Below are positions 7,356 through 15,645 of a stretch of DNA of 64,000 nt, in pieces. The DNA is taken from contig CAYGLV010000001.1 of NCBI GenBank assembly GCA_964351025.1, forward strand, positions 1-64,000, in the 5' to 3' direction. The notes under the pieces are model-generated. The model was not told the origin of the DNA, made no database searches, and was given only the letters and a program-made list of their open reading frames with translations. The translations under genes were made by a program, and so were the position numbers. The DNA is from CAYGLV01 sp964351025 (GTDB taxonomy: Bacteria > Actinomycetota > Thermoleophilia > Gaiellales > Gaiellaceae). Numbering within the stretch: position 1 is the first letter of the stretch; each line of letters starts with the position of its first letter.

Positions 7356-8420
7356 TCAGGGCGCGAGCCGCGTCACGAACGCCCGCGCGCCGGCCGGCAG
7401 CCGCGCGAGCGCCGCTGCGCGGATCGGCTCGCGCCAGCGCGCCCAGCGGAGGCCGGCGACGATGAAGACCACGCCGAGAACGGCGATCGCGACCGGTGCG
7501 ACGCCGCCCAGCTCGCCCAGCAGGCCACTCACTCCGACGAGCACGCCGGCCGCGCCGATCACCGTGAAGCTCCAGTGGCGGACGAACGCCGAGAAGAAGA
7601 GTGCCACGGCGCCGAGCACGCCGATGGCCGCGAATCCGGGCACCGTGACGGGTGCGAGCACGCCGAGCAGGCCGGCCGCGGCGGCGCCGAGCCCAACCCA
7701 GTGCGCCCACGTCGCGTAGGGGCGGCGGCGTGTGACGTCGAGCCAGAGACCGCCCGCGATCCAGGCGAGCCCGACCGGCAGCACGAAGGCGAATTTCGCG
7801 CGGTGGCCTGCGTCGTTCCCGAGCAGGAGCTCAGCAAAATCGGCCGAGAGCAGCGCCGTCGCAGCGCCGAGCGGCACGAGCGCCAGGGGGTCGGGCCGGA
7901 CGGCGAGCAGCACGAGCCCGGCGACGAGGCCGGCGAGCGCCATGCTCGTGATCCCGTAGTGGATGTACTCGGGATCGCTCCCGCCCCCGGGGGGCCAGAG
8001 CCCGGTGACCCGCAGGACCGCATAGGTGACGACTGGGACGAAGCCGACCGCAACCGTCTGGAGGAGGGCTCCCGGCTGGACGAGCTTTCGGCGCCGGAGC
8101 ACCTCGCCCGCGACGGCGAAGCCGGCGAGGTAGGCGGCGCCGAGCCCGAGCACGCCCCACGGGTCGAGCGTCTCCCAGTAGGTGCCGGCGAGCGACACGA
8201 ACGCCGCCACGACCAGGAGGGCCCCGAGGTAAAGGGCAATCGTTGGGCCGAGGCCGAGCGGGCGCTCCGCGCCGGGCCGCTCGGCCGCGACCAGCTCGTC
8301 CCACAGCCGCCGGATCTCGCTCTCGCTGTGCCCGTGGACGGCGAGGCGGCGCTCGAACTCGAGCCGCGAGACGTTGATCTGCGCAGGTCCGTTGGCCGAG
8401 GGTGTGGTCGCAGTGGACAT
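7356..8420 (-). CDS. Polytopic membrane protein, DUF2157-like
   Basis: A 354-residue protein. Residues 1-50 form a soluble N-terminal segment (LEFERRLAVHGHSESEIRRLW). About ten hydrophobic segments follow, for example IALYLGALLVVAAFVSLAG, FVLPVGLAWIAGGLWL and VAIAVLGVVFIVAGL. The organisation resembles DUF2157 membrane proteins, which have no defined function. It is the last gene on the minus strand after the Calvin-cycle genes and the CmpB-like gene, 65 bases from the latter, so it may be co-transcribed with them. No catalytic motif is visible. Confidence 0.6.
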   Translation of the reverse strand: MSTATTPSANGPAQINVSRLEFERRLAVHGHSESEIRRLWDELVAAERPGAERPLGLGPTIALYLGALLVVAAFVSLAGTYWETLDPWGVLGLGAAYLAGFAVAGEVLRRRKLVQPGALLQTVAVGFVPVVTYAVLRVTGLWPPGGGSDPEYIHYGITSMALAGLVAGLVLLAVRPDPLALVPLGAATALLSADFAELLLGNDAGHRAKFAFVLPVGLAWIAGGLWLDVTRRRPYATWAHWVGLGAAAAGLLGVLAPVTVPGFAAIGVLGAVALFFSAFVRHWSFTVIGAAGVLVGVSGLLGELGGVAPVAIAVLGVVFIVAGLRWARWREPIRAAALARLPAGARAFVTRLAP

Positions 8421-8485
8421 GCGTGTCTCCCGTCGCTCGGCGCACTCCTACAGCTGCTTCATCTCACATCTCCGGCCCTCGCGCA

Positions 8486-8911
8486 TCAGGGTTTTCGAGC
8501 AGACGCCGGCTCGGGTTTCCCGTCGCGTCCCGGCTCCGGGTCGAGGAGGTCGTGGAGCCGCTCGAAGCCGAGCCCCGCGAGCGCCCAGACTGGCGCGTAG
8601 CCGGCCCGCACGAGCCCCTGGAGGTTCCACCGCGCGTGCGAGTAGTCCCACGGGGCCGAGCCGCGCAGGCGCCGGAGGATGCGGCCGCTCGCGTACTCGA
8701 CCGCGGTGAAGCCCGCGGCGTAGGCGGCGGCGCGCAGGGCGAGCGGGCGGGCGCGGAGAGCGTCGTGGGCGGGCTCGAAGAGCGGCTGGGCCAGGCCGTA
8801 CACGGGGAGCATCCAGGCGCTGGTGCGCGGGCGGCCGCGCACGCCGGTGAAGGCGAGCTCACCGGCGAGACCCACCAACGCATAGGCGGCAAGGCGGCCC
8901 GCAGGCCCCAC
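8486..8911 (-). CDS. Small membrane protein, ABC-transporter-permease (CmpB)-like
   Basis: A 141-residue protein from GTG 8911. Hydrophobic segments lie near residues 6-20, 28-50, 57-75 and 108-123. The motif YASGRILRRLRGSAPWDYS followed by RWNLQGLVR resembles the family annotated as putative ABC transporter permease (CmpB-like), in which E-x-x-x-G and W-D-Y-S are conserved. It follows prk by 26 bases on the same strand and could be part of the Calvin-cycle operon. Its true role is unknown; transport is only implied by the family name. Confidence 0.6.
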   Translation of the reverse strand: MGPAGRLAAYALVGLAGELAFTGVRGRPRTSAWMLPVYGLAQPLFEPAHDALRARPLALRAAAYAAGFTAVEYASGRILRRLRGSAPWDYSHARWNLQGLVRAGYAPVWALAGLGFERLHDLLDPEPGRDGKPEPASARKP

Positions 8912-8937
8912 GTGGAGCTCTGCCCGGCGGGCCGGAA

Positions 8938-9879
8938 TCAGGCTTCGACCGCCTCAGCGTCCGCGCCGGCGCGGGCTCCGTCGGCGCCGAGCGCGATGCT
9001 CGCCTTCGCCGTCACGAGGTGGTAGAGGACGAGCAGCTGGACGAGCGCGAGCGAGTCCGAGCGGTGCAGCTCGGTGCCGATCGTGAACTCGCCCAGGCGC
9101 TCCGAGCGCAGATGGCTCGCGAAGTGCATGCGCTCCCAGATCGACTCCTCGATCTCCTCGGCGCGCTCGGGATCGATGTCGCCGGGGATGAGCAGGTGGC
9201 GGTCGGCGCCGCGCTCGACGAGGGTGATCCCGCCGTTGCCGTTCACGAAGGGCGAGAGGTCGGGATGGCGCAGCGTCGGGCGCAGCGTCAGGTCGGCGTG
9301 GAGGTGCTCCTGGTCGTCCGGCCCATCCTCCGGCAGGAACGAGACGACGATGTCGGCGTAGCGCTCCTGCGGCCGGATATAGGTCTGCGAGTCGGCCTCG
9401 CGCCGGTCGAGCTCGGCCAGCACCTGGCCCGTCGTGTAGCCGCGGCGGGAGCAGTCGCGCTGCACCTTCCAGCGCCGGCGCAGATCCTCCGGCGGCTTGA
9501 GGTAGACGCGCACGTCGTAGGCGTCGCGCATCTCGGGCAAGTAGTACCCGAGCAGGCCCTCGACGACGGTGAAACGGGCCGGCTGAACGTAGATCGGCGC
9601 GCCGAACGTGCCGTCGCTGTGCTTGTAGACGGGCTTGAGGATCGCCTCACCGGAGCGCAGGTGCTGCAGATCCTGGGCGATGATGTCGATGTGGTTGCAC
9701 TCCGGGTCGAGCGGCGTGAGGTTTCGCTCGGCGCGCTGCTTGCGATCGAAGCGGTGGTAGTCGTCGGTGCAGACGTGCGTGACGTGCTCCTCGCCGAGCA
9801 CACGGACGAGACCGCGAGTGATCGTGGTCTTGCCGGCGGCCGAGTCGCCGACGACGCCGAGGATGATCGGACGTGGCAT
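8938..9879 (-). CDS. prk: Phosphoribulokinase
   Basis: A 313-residue kinase that makes ribulose 1,5-bisphosphate from ribulose 5-phosphate and ATP, the step before RuBisCO. The P-loop GDSAAGKTT is at residues 11-19. The segments DDYHRFDRKQR and TALDP-like TPLDPE, and the acidic FTVVEGLLGYY (catalytic/Walker B region), match phosphoribulokinase of the plant/cyanobacterial type. ATG 9879 is preceded by a GGGAG site. It follows cbbS by 14 bases. Together with cbbL, cbbS and cbbR it supports a working Calvin cycle, although the other cycle enzymes are not in the window. Confidence 0.9.
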   Translation of the reverse strand: MPRPIILGVVGDSAAGKTTITRGLVRVLGEEHVTHVCTDDYHRFDRKQRAERNLTPLDPECNHIDIIAQDLQHLRSGEAILKPVYKHSDGTFGAPIYVQPARFTVVEGLLGYYLPEMRDAYDVRVYLKPPEDLRRRWKVQRDCSRRGYTTGQVLAELDRREADSQTYIRPQERYADIVVSFLPEDGPDDQEHLHADLTLRPTLRHPDLSPFVNGNGGITLVERGADRHLLIPGDIDPERAEEIEESIWERMHFASHLRSERLGEFTIGTELHRSDSLALVQLLVLYHLVTAKASIALGADGARAGADAEAVEA

Positions 9880-9893
9880 CGTGCTCCCTCTGC

Positions 9894-10286
9894 CTAGGCT
9901 CCGTTGGCTGAGTGCAAGGAGTAGCGAATTTGCCTGTCGGTCGTCTCCTGCCGCTCGAGCCGGAAGCCGGTCTCCTCGGCCGGCCGGTGGACGATGAAGC
10001 TGAGCCGGAGGCTCTGGCGTCCCACCGAGCGGTCGAAGGCGTTGACCTTGACGTAGTGGCCCGGATGCGCCTGCCGGCAGGCGACGAGCTCGCGCAGGAA
10101 CGGGTCGGGATCTTCGAGGTCGAAGTGCGGCTGGCCCCACATCTCCCAGTAGCTCGAGCGCGGGTGCGGGTCGTTGGTGTGCTCGAGCGAGACCGACCAG
10201 CCGTTGTCGATCGCGTACCACACCTGGGCCTCGATCTGATCGTCGCTCAGCGACGGGAGGTATGAGAATGTGCCCTGCGTGATCAT
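9894..10286 (-). CDS. cbbS: RuBisCO small subunit
   Basis: A 130-residue small subunit. ATG 10286 has AGGAGG eight bases upstream; an in-frame GTG one codon earlier (10289) is possible but sits too close to that site. MITQGTFSYLPSLSDDQI at the N-terminus and the SYWEMWGQPHFDL block are typical of small subunits of the red-type (form IC/ID-like) lineage, which assemble with eight large subunits. It follows cbbL by 12 bases and precedes prk by 14. The C-terminal extension beyond residue 110 (RQETTDRQIRYSLHS) is as expected for red-type small subunits. Confidence 0.92.
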   Translation of the reverse strand: MITQGTFSYLPSLSDDQIEAQVWYAIDNGWSVSLEHTNDPHPRSSYWEMWGQPHFDLEDPDPFLRELVACRQAHPGHYVKVNAFDRSVGRQSLRLSFIVHRPAEETGFRLERQETTDRQIRYSLHSANGA

Positions 10287-10298
10287 CACGGTGCCCTC

Positions 10299-11756
10299 CT
10301 AGAGGCTGAACGTCGGCTCGACGGCCCCGTCGGGCGCGTCGGTGGACTCGTAGTCGAAGGTGACGTCTTTCCAGATCTGGAGCGCGGCCTCGAGCTCGGG
10401 GCAGCGCTTGCCGGCGCGGGCGAGGATCTCCGGGCCCTCCGCGAGGATGTCGCGTCCCTCGTTGCGGGCCAGGATGATCGCCTCGGCGGCGACGCGGTTT
10501 GCCGTCGCACCCGCCGCGATCCCCATCGGGTGGCCGATCGTGCCCCCGCCGAACTGGAGCACGACGTCCTCGCCGAGATAGTCGATCAACTGGTGCATCT
10601 GACCGGCGTGGATCCCGCCGGAGGCGACAGGCATGACCGCCGCGAACGAGCCCCAGTCCTGGTCGAAGTAGATGCCGCTCGCCGGGTCCTCGGGCACGAA
10701 TGACTTGCGCAGCGTGTCGTAGTAGCCCTTGATCGAGCCCGGGTCGCCGGCGAGCTTGCCCACCACCGTGCCGGCGTGCATGTGGTCGACGCCGAGCATC
10801 CGGCACCACTTCGCGAGCACGCGGAAGCTGATGCCGTGGTTCTTCTGCCGGGTGTAGGTGCTGTGCCCGGCGCGGTGGAGGTGGAGCAGGACGCCGTTGC
10901 GGCGCGCCCACGCCGACATCGACTGGAGCGCCGTGAAACCGACCGTCAGGTCGACCATCACGATCACGCTGCCGAGCTCGGCCGCGAACTCGGCGCGCTC
11001 GTACATCTCCTCCATCGTCCCGGCGGTCACGTTGAAGTAGTGGCCCTTGATCTCACCTGTGGCGGCGGCCGCGCGATTCACGGCCTCCATGCCGAAGAGC
11101 GAGCGGTCACGCCAGCGCATGAACGGCTGGCTGTTGATGTTCTCGTCGTCCTTCGTGAAGTCGAGCCCGCCGCGCAGGGCCTCGTAGACGACGCGGCCGT
11201 AGTTGCGCGCCGAGAGGCCGAGCTTCGGCTTGACCGTGGCGCCGATCAGCGGGCGGCCGTACTTGTCGAGGTACTCGCGCTCCATCACGAGCCCGTGCGG
11301 CGGCCCGGGGAAGGTCTTGAGATAGGCGAGCGGTATGCGCATGTCCTCGAGCCGGAGTGCTTTGACCGCCTTGAAGCCGAAGACGTTGCCGATGATCGAG
11401 GAGGTGAGGTTCGCGATCGAGCCCTCCTCGAAGAGGTCGAGGCCGTACGCGATGCGCGCAATGAACTGGTCGGGAGCGCCGGGCACCGGATCGATCCGGT
11501 AGGCCTTCGCCTGGTAGTGCTCGTACGAGGTCAGGCGGTCGGTCCAGACGACGGTCCAGGTTGCGGTGGACGACTCGCCGGCCACGGCCGCGGCCGCTTC
11601 GATCGGGTCGACGCCCTGCTGGGGGGTGATGCGGAAGGCGGCCAGAACGTCGGTCTCACCCGGCACGTAGTCGGGGTCGTAGTACCCCAACTCCGCGTAC
11701 GGCGCCACGCCGGAGCCCCAGCGGTCCCTCTTCGCGGTCGTCGTCGGTTCCGGCAC
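10299..11756 (-). CDS. cbbL: RuBisCO large subunit, form I red-type
   Basis: A 485-residue large subunit that carboxylates ribulose bisphosphate. All key active-site elements are visible: GATVKPKLGLS, the KDDEN carbamylation and metal site inside GGLDFTKDDENINSQPF, HLHRAGHSTYTRQ, GTVVGKLAGDP (loop 6 Lys), ASGGIHAGQMHQL and FGGGTIGHPMG. INSQPF and IYFDQDWGS point to the red-type branch (form IC/ID or the actinobacterial IE). GTG 11756 is preceded by AAGGAG at a good distance. It is the first gene of cbbL-cbbS-prk, divergent from cbbR. No CbbX-type activase gene, usual for red-type enzymes, lies in the window. Confidence 0.96.
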   Translation of the reverse strand: MPEPTTTAKRDRWGSGVAPYAELGYYDPDYVPGETDVLAAFRITPQQGVDPIEAAAAVAGESSTATWTVVWTDRLTSYEHYQAKAYRIDPVPGAPDQFIARIAYGLDLFEEGSIANLTSSIIGNVFGFKAVKALRLEDMRIPLAYLKTFPGPPHGLVMEREYLDKYGRPLIGATVKPKLGLSARNYGRVVYEALRGGLDFTKDDENINSQPFMRWRDRSLFGMEAVNRAAAATGEIKGHYFNVTAGTMEEMYERAEFAAELGSVIVMVDLTVGFTALQSMSAWARRNGVLLHLHRAGHSTYTRQKNHGISFRVLAKWCRMLGVDHMHAGTVVGKLAGDPGSIKGYYDTLRKSFVPEDPASGIYFDQDWGSFAAVMPVASGGIHAGQMHQLIDYLGEDVVLQFGGGTIGHPMGIAAGATANRVAAEAIILARNEGRDILAEGPEILARAGKRCPELEAALQIWKDVTFDYESTDAPDGAVEPTFSL

Positions 11757-11881
11757 AGGTCTCTCCTTCTCTCGGACACGTGCTGTGATCGCCGCAGGCT
11801 AGCCCTCTTGTATAGAGAGAACAAGCAATTTTTGGGTATAATCAATAGGTAAATCTCTATGAGTAGAGGCGGAGGCTCTCC
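11757..11881. promoter_or_regulatory. Divergent cbbL/cbbR control region
   Basis: 125 bases between the two divergent starts, strikingly AT-rich (11805-11865) within a GC-rich genome. It contains a 7-bp inverted repeat ATAGAGA (11812-11818) and TCTCTAT (11854-11860) and a TATAAT hexamer at 11837-11842 on the plus strand. LysR-type CbbR proteins usually bind dyad sites in exactly this position. Exact promoter assignment is uncertain because no good -35 box at 17 bp is visible. Confidence 0.5.
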
Positions 11882-12832
11882 GTGGCCGTGACGTTCAACC
11901 AGCTCGCCTACTTCCTCGCGGTGGCCCGTGCCGGCTCGGTCTCGGTCGCCGCCGAGCGGCTGTTCGTGACTCAGCCCTCGGTGTCGGCCGCCCTCGCGTC
12001 GCTCGCCGACGAGCTCGGAGTCGCGCTCACCGAGCGCGACGGGCGTGCGATCCGGCTGACTTCGGCGGGCCGGGCGCTCGTCCCTTATGCGACCGACGTG
12101 CTCGGACTGCTCGACCAGGGGAGGCAGGCGGCACGCGAGGCGGCCTCGTCGTCCGAGCGCCGGCTGCGCATCGCTGCTGTCACGACGGCGGGGGAGTACG
12201 TCGCTCCTCCGCTGCTCCACGCCTTCGCCGCGCTTCGTCCCGACATCGCGCTGACGCTCGAGGTCGGCAACCGGGCCAGCGTCTTCGAGCGCGTCAACGC
12301 GCACGAGGCCGATGTCGGGATCGGCGGCCGGCCGCCGGAGGACGGCCGCCTGATCGGGCCCTCCTTCCTCCGCAACGAGGTCGTCGTCGTCACGGCACCC
12401 GACGACCCGCTCGCGGCCCGCCGGGCCGTTCCCGTCGAGGAGCTCGCAGGCCGGACCTGGCTGATGCGCGAGGAGGGCTCCGGCACGCGGCTGATGGTCG
12501 AGGAGTTCCTGGCGCGGCACGGACTCGCACCGGAGACGCTCACGCTCGGCTCGAACGGCGCGATCAAGCACGCGGTGCGACTCGGCCTCGGGATCTCGAT
12601 CGAGTCGCGGATCGCCGTCGAGCTGGAGCTCGATTCCGGAGCGCTCGGCACGATCGCCGTGCGGGGAGGCATTCCCGTGCGCCAGTGGTACGCGCTCCGC
12701 TCGGCGGTCGGGCCCGTGCGCGAGCCGCTTCAGGCGTTCCTCGAGTTCGTCACGAGCAGCGAGGCGCAGGAGGCGGTCGAGGAGGCGCGGCACGCCTGGT
12801 CGCTGCGCCGCCGGGTGGCGACGAGCGGCTAG
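11882..12832 (+). CDS. cbbR: LysR-type regulator of the Calvin-cycle operon
   Basis: A 316-residue LysR regulator. The N-terminal helix-turn-helix (LAYFLAVARAGSVSVAAERLFVTQPSVSAALASLADELG region, residues 6-45) is followed by a periplasmic-binding-like effector domain (about 90-300). GTG 11882 has GGAGG six bases upstream. Its position divergent from cbbL is the classical arrangement of CbbR, which activates the operon in response to metabolites such as RuBP or NADPH. The name rests on position plus family, not on effector-site residues. It ends convergently with the stress-protein gene, sharing CTAG at 12829-12832. Confidence 0.85.
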   Translation: MAVTFNQLAYFLAVARAGSVSVAAERLFVTQPSVSAALASLADELGVALTERDGRAIRLTSAGRALVPYATDVLGLLDQGRQAAREAASSSERRLRIAAVTTAGEYVAPPLLHAFAALRPDIALTLEVGNRASVFERVNAHEADVGIGGRPPEDGRLIGPSFLRNEVVVVTAPDDPLAARRAVPVEELAGRTWLMREEGSGTRLMVEEFLARHGLAPETLTLGSNGAIKHAVRLGLGISIESRIAVELELDSGALGTIAVRGGIPVRQWYALRSAVGPVREPLQAFLEFVTSSEAQEAVEEARHAWSLRRRVATSG

Positions 12833-13647
12833 CTCGGCGGAGGCTGCGCGCGGACGACGAGCACCGAGCAATGCGCCTGATGGGCAACCCGCTCGCTGAC
12901 GCTCCCGAGCGAGCTGAGGCCGTGCAGGCCACGGCTGCCGATGACGAGCAGGTCGGCGTCGGCCGACGCCGCGACGAGCGCGTCCACCGGCTCTCCGTCG
13001 TCCCAATCGAGGTCGAGGTCGGCCGCGGCCAGCCTGTCCGTGTCGACGGGCTTCCCCCCGGCCGCGACGCTCACGCGCAGGGTCGCGCCGAAGCGGTCGC
13101 GGATCTCGCTCCCGACTGCTGCGGCGTCCAGCGACGCGGGAGAGCCGTCGACTCCCACGACGACCGACTGCGGAAACAGCTCCGGCTTCGGGGTGCGGCG
13201 GGCGATGAGGACGGAGCAGCGTGCCTCGTGGAGCACCGTTGTCGCGACTCCGCCCAAGAGAATCCCGGCCGCCCGGCGCCGCCCGTGAGTTCCGACCGCG
13301 ACCAGCGTCGCCCGCTCGCGCTCGAGCTCGGCGAGGATGGACTTCTCGACCGGCCCGTTCACGAGTCGGCTCGAGACGTCCTCGCCGGCCAGCTCGGAGG
13401 CGCGGTCGAGCGCCTCGCGGGCTTCGCTCTCGAGCTTGCCGCTGACCCGCGTCGCGGCCCAGCCGGCGGCCACGGCGCCTGCAAGGTAGACGGCTCCGAT
13501 GAGGTGGAGCGTGCCTCCCGGTGCCCGCAGCCGCGTCGCCCGGCGGACAGCCTCGAGACTTGCGGGCGTCTCGTCCACGCCGCAGACGATGCGCTCGAAG
13601 ATCGAAGCGACGGGCGACACAGTGGAGTGCGGTCTGTTCGCTGCCAT
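12829..13647 (-). CDS. Tandem universal stress protein (two UspA domains)
   Basis: A 272-residue protein with two UspA folds. The first (residues 14-135) starts IFERIVCGVDETPASLEAV, with nucleotide-binding-like GTHGRRRAAGILLGGVATTVL. The second (about 148-265) has VVVGVDGSPASL and GSRGLHGLSSLGSVSERVA. G-x2-G-x9-G-S/T motifs of ATP-binding Usp proteins are present in the second half. ATG 13647 was chosen because it precedes the first strand; no clear ribosome site is visible and the frame is open further upstream. A short inverted repeat GTGGT-N6-ACCAC (13654-13669) lies just before it. Its role in stress adaptation is general family knowledge. Confidence 0.82.
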   Translation of the reverse strand: MAANRPHSTVSPVASIFERIVCGVDETPASLEAVRRATRLRAPGGTLHLIGAVYLAGAVAAGWAATRVSGKLESEAREALDRASELAGEDVSSRLVNGPVEKSILAELERERATLVAVGTHGRRRAAGILLGGVATTVLHEARCSVLIARRTPKPELFPQSVVVGVDGSPASLDAAAVGSEIRDRFGATLRVSVAAGGKPVDTDRLAAADLDLDWDDGEPVDALVAASADADLLVIGSRGLHGLSSLGSVSERVAHQAHCSVLVVRAQPPPS

Positions 13648-13723
13648 GGAGCGGTGGTCCGAATACCACTCTAGACCCAGCCACCGCGAACGTGGTGCAG
13701 CCCCCGGCCGTGCCCGTGGGGGA

Positions 13724-13752
13724 GCGGGGCCCGCTCGGTTTGTGGGCCCCGC
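13724..13752 (-). terminator. Hairpin terminator after the secreted Ig-like protein gene
   Basis: GCGGGGCCC (13724-13732) pairs with GGGCCCCGC (13744-13752) around an 11-nt loop, 43 bases past the stop of the minus-strand gene ending at 13795. There is no T-tract, so this is a probable rather than certain terminator. Confidence 0.5.
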
Positions 13753-13794
13753 CATTTACGGCCGTGCGCCGGGTCCCGGCGCTTGCGGTCGCTA

Positions 13795-15039
13795 CTACCG
13801 GGTGAAGCGCCTGGTGTGGCTGACACCGTCGAGGTAGCCCGCCCCGGCCTGCGCGCGCGTGATGTACACGCGCGAGAAGGAAACGCCGGACGGGAGCTTC
13901 ACCGTGAACTTGGCCTTGGAGTTCAGGTCGACGACGACCTTCTCGAGCGTGACCCAGCGGCCGCTCGCATTACGGCGCTGGAAGAAGACGACCTTGCCGG
14001 CGAAGGACGTCGTCCCGGCGCCGCCCGTCACCTTCGTGCTGAAGATGCCGCGCTGGAAGCCGAGGCCGACGCGCGGGTGCACCCTGATCGTGATCGGGGG
14101 AGCCGTCGAGCTGGTCGTCTTCACCTGGTACTGGGTCTGGATGCTCGGTCGCGCCTTGAAGACCCAGGCACCGCCGGTCGTGGTCGTCGCAGTGCCGATC
14201 GGCCGGGCTGTGAGCTCACCGTACGGGAGGGCGAGGACCGTCAGCACCTCGCCGGCCTTGGCCGTCGAGACGGTTCCGCTCAGCAGCGACACCTGACAGC
14301 AGGTCACGATCGACCTCGAAGCCGTCATCGACGTGGTGACGGCAATCGGCACCGGCGCCGCCTTGACGACGGCCGTGCGGTTGGAGCTCGTCACGTCCGA
14401 GCCGTAGTCGTTCGTGGCCTTCACGGAGACGCGCAGCGTGTCGCCGACGTCGGTGCCGCGCACCGTGTAGGTCTGGCTCGTCTGCCCGGAGACGTCCTTG
14501 CAGCTCGTGCTTGTGCTCTTGCAGCTCTGCCACTGATAGACGTACTTCTCGGGGATGCCGCCGGTATAGGTGCCCGGGTCGGCGAAGAGCAGGACGCCGA
14601 CGAACGCGTCGCCGACGATCGACGGCAGAACCTTGTTCTTCGGAGCTGTCGCCGCGGAAACGACCGCGCTCGGCTTCGAGTTCACCTGGCCCGACGACCC
14701 GTCGCTGTTCGACGCCGTCACGAGCACGATCATCGTGTTGCCGACGTCCGTGTTCGTCAGCTTGTAGGGAGCGCTGGTCGCGCCGGCGATCGTGGCACAG
14801 CCCGTACCCAGGACGCCGCAGCGGAGCCACTGGTACGTGAACGTCGTCGGGCTGTCCGTCCACAGCCCTTTGCTCGCCGTGATCGTCTGGCCGGCGACGA
14901 GCTTGCCCTCGATCGTGGGTGCGGACCGGCTCACGGGGACAGCGGCGGAGCGTGCGCCCGCAGCGGTCACGAAGAGCGCCGCGGTCAGGATCAGCCCTCC
15001 CGTGGCTAGCAGGCGGAGCGTCTTCAGGTTCGGAATCAT
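13795..15039 (-). CDS. Secreted Ig-like repeat protein
   Basis: A 414-residue exported protein. A signal peptide covers residues 1-32 (LLATGGLILTAALFVTAAGARS). Two bacterial Ig-like repeats of about 95 residues follow. Each has a paired-Cys YQW block (FTYQWLRCG...C and YVYQWQSCK...C) and a DVG-[ND]-T-[LM] strand followed by [TK]ATN/ASN-[DS]-YGS-like sequence. The C-terminal half (about 235-414) is beta-rich and also Ig-like, with FVFFQRRNASGRWVT-type strands. Such proteins are usually cell-surface or secreted, with binding roles. ATG 15039 has GGAGG four bases upstream and overlaps the stop of a small upstream gene as ATGA. The ligand is unknown. Confidence 0.78.
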   Translation of the reverse strand: MIPNLKTLRLLATGGLILTAALFVTAAGARSAAVPVSRSAPTIEGKLVAGQTITASKGLWTDSPTTFTYQWLRCGVLGTGCATIAGATSAPYKLTNTDVGNTMIVLVTASNSDGSSGQVNSKPSAVVSAATAPKNKVLPSIVGDAFVGVLLFADPGTYTGGIPEKYVYQWQSCKSTSTSCKDVSGQTSQTYTVRGTDVGDTLRVSVKATNDYGSDVTSSNRTAVVKAAPVPIAVTTSMTASRSIVTCCQVSLLSGTVSTAKAGEVLTVLALPYGELTARPIGTATTTTGGAWVFKARPSIQTQYQVKTTSSTAPPITIRVHPRVGLGFQRGIFSTKVTGGAGTTSFAGKVVFFQRRNASGRWVTLEKVVVDLNSKAKFTVKLPSGVSFSRVYITRAQAGAGYLDGVSHTRRFTR

Positions 15040-15215
15040 CGTTCCTCCAAGCGGTTGGGTGCATCTACGTCAGGGGAGAAGGTTTCGCAGGCGTCGCGTG
15101 GGCCGGAGGGAGCACGAACCAGCCGAAGCACGGCGTAGCTGCCGTCTTGCGCCTCGAGCTCCGAGAGCGGGTGGATCCGCCCGGCAGGGATCCCCGGATG
15201 CTCGTTCTCGCTCAC
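15036..15215 (-). CDS. Small hypothetical protein, coupled to both neighbours
   Basis: A 59-residue frame (MSENEHPGIPAGRIHPLSEL at the start). The only strong argument is layout: its GTG at 15215 overlaps the upstream gene's TGA as GTGA, and its own TGA overlaps the ATG of the Ig-like protein gene as ATGA, so a chain of three coupled genes fills this interval without gaps. It is hydrophilic, with no signal peptide or membrane segment, and no family is recognised. It could be a chance open frame carrying the ribosome site of the next gene. Confidence 0.5.
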   Translation of the reverse strand: MSENEHPGIPAGRIHPLSELEAQDGSYAVLRLVRAPSGPRDACETFSPDVDAPNRLEER

Positions 15216-15484
15216 GGCGTGCTCGCGATCGGCGCCCAGCGGGCGAGCCGGTACGAGTGATCGCCGAGCCACATCTCGGCGGACGGGACGCCGGCCTGGT
15301 CGAGCCACTGCTCGACGGCGTCCAGGACGCGCAGCACGGTGCGATCCGATTCGCGCGTGACGTGGACGTTGACCGCGCAGCGCTCGTCCTCGAGCGAGAC
15401 ACGTTCCGGGCCGAAGACGATGGTCAGTCGCTGGACGAGCGAGCCTGCGCTCGCGTCGTCCGGCACCACGATCCGCATGTCCAT
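15212..15484 (-). CDS. Small hypothetical protein
   Basis: A 90-residue protein. ATG 15484 has GGAGG six bases upstream, which is a strong start. The sequence looks like a compact alpha/beta domain (MRIVVPDDASAGSLVQRL, then a VNVHVTRESDRTVLRVLDAV strand-helix) and ends in WLGDHSYRL. No family is recognised. It heads the apparent three-gene minus-strand set that ends with the secreted Ig-like protein. The 161 bases upstream (15485-15645) show no other gene and presumably hold the promoter. Confidence 0.6.
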   Translation of the reverse strand: MDMRIVVPDDASAGSLVQRLTIVFGPERVSLEDERCAVNVHVTRESDRTVLRVLDAVEQWLDQAGVPSAEMWLGDHSYRLARWAPIASTP

Positions 15485-15645
15485 CTCGATCCTCCCAACC
15501 TCGGCCGAAAAGCCACTCCGACCCGGTTGCTGAGGGTGGATCTATGCGGGATCGACTGCTCCGACCGCCGCGAGATGCTTCGCGACGCCGATAGCTACGG
15601 CGCGCACAAACATCCTAGCACCCCGAGCCCCTCGCGAACGAGCGG

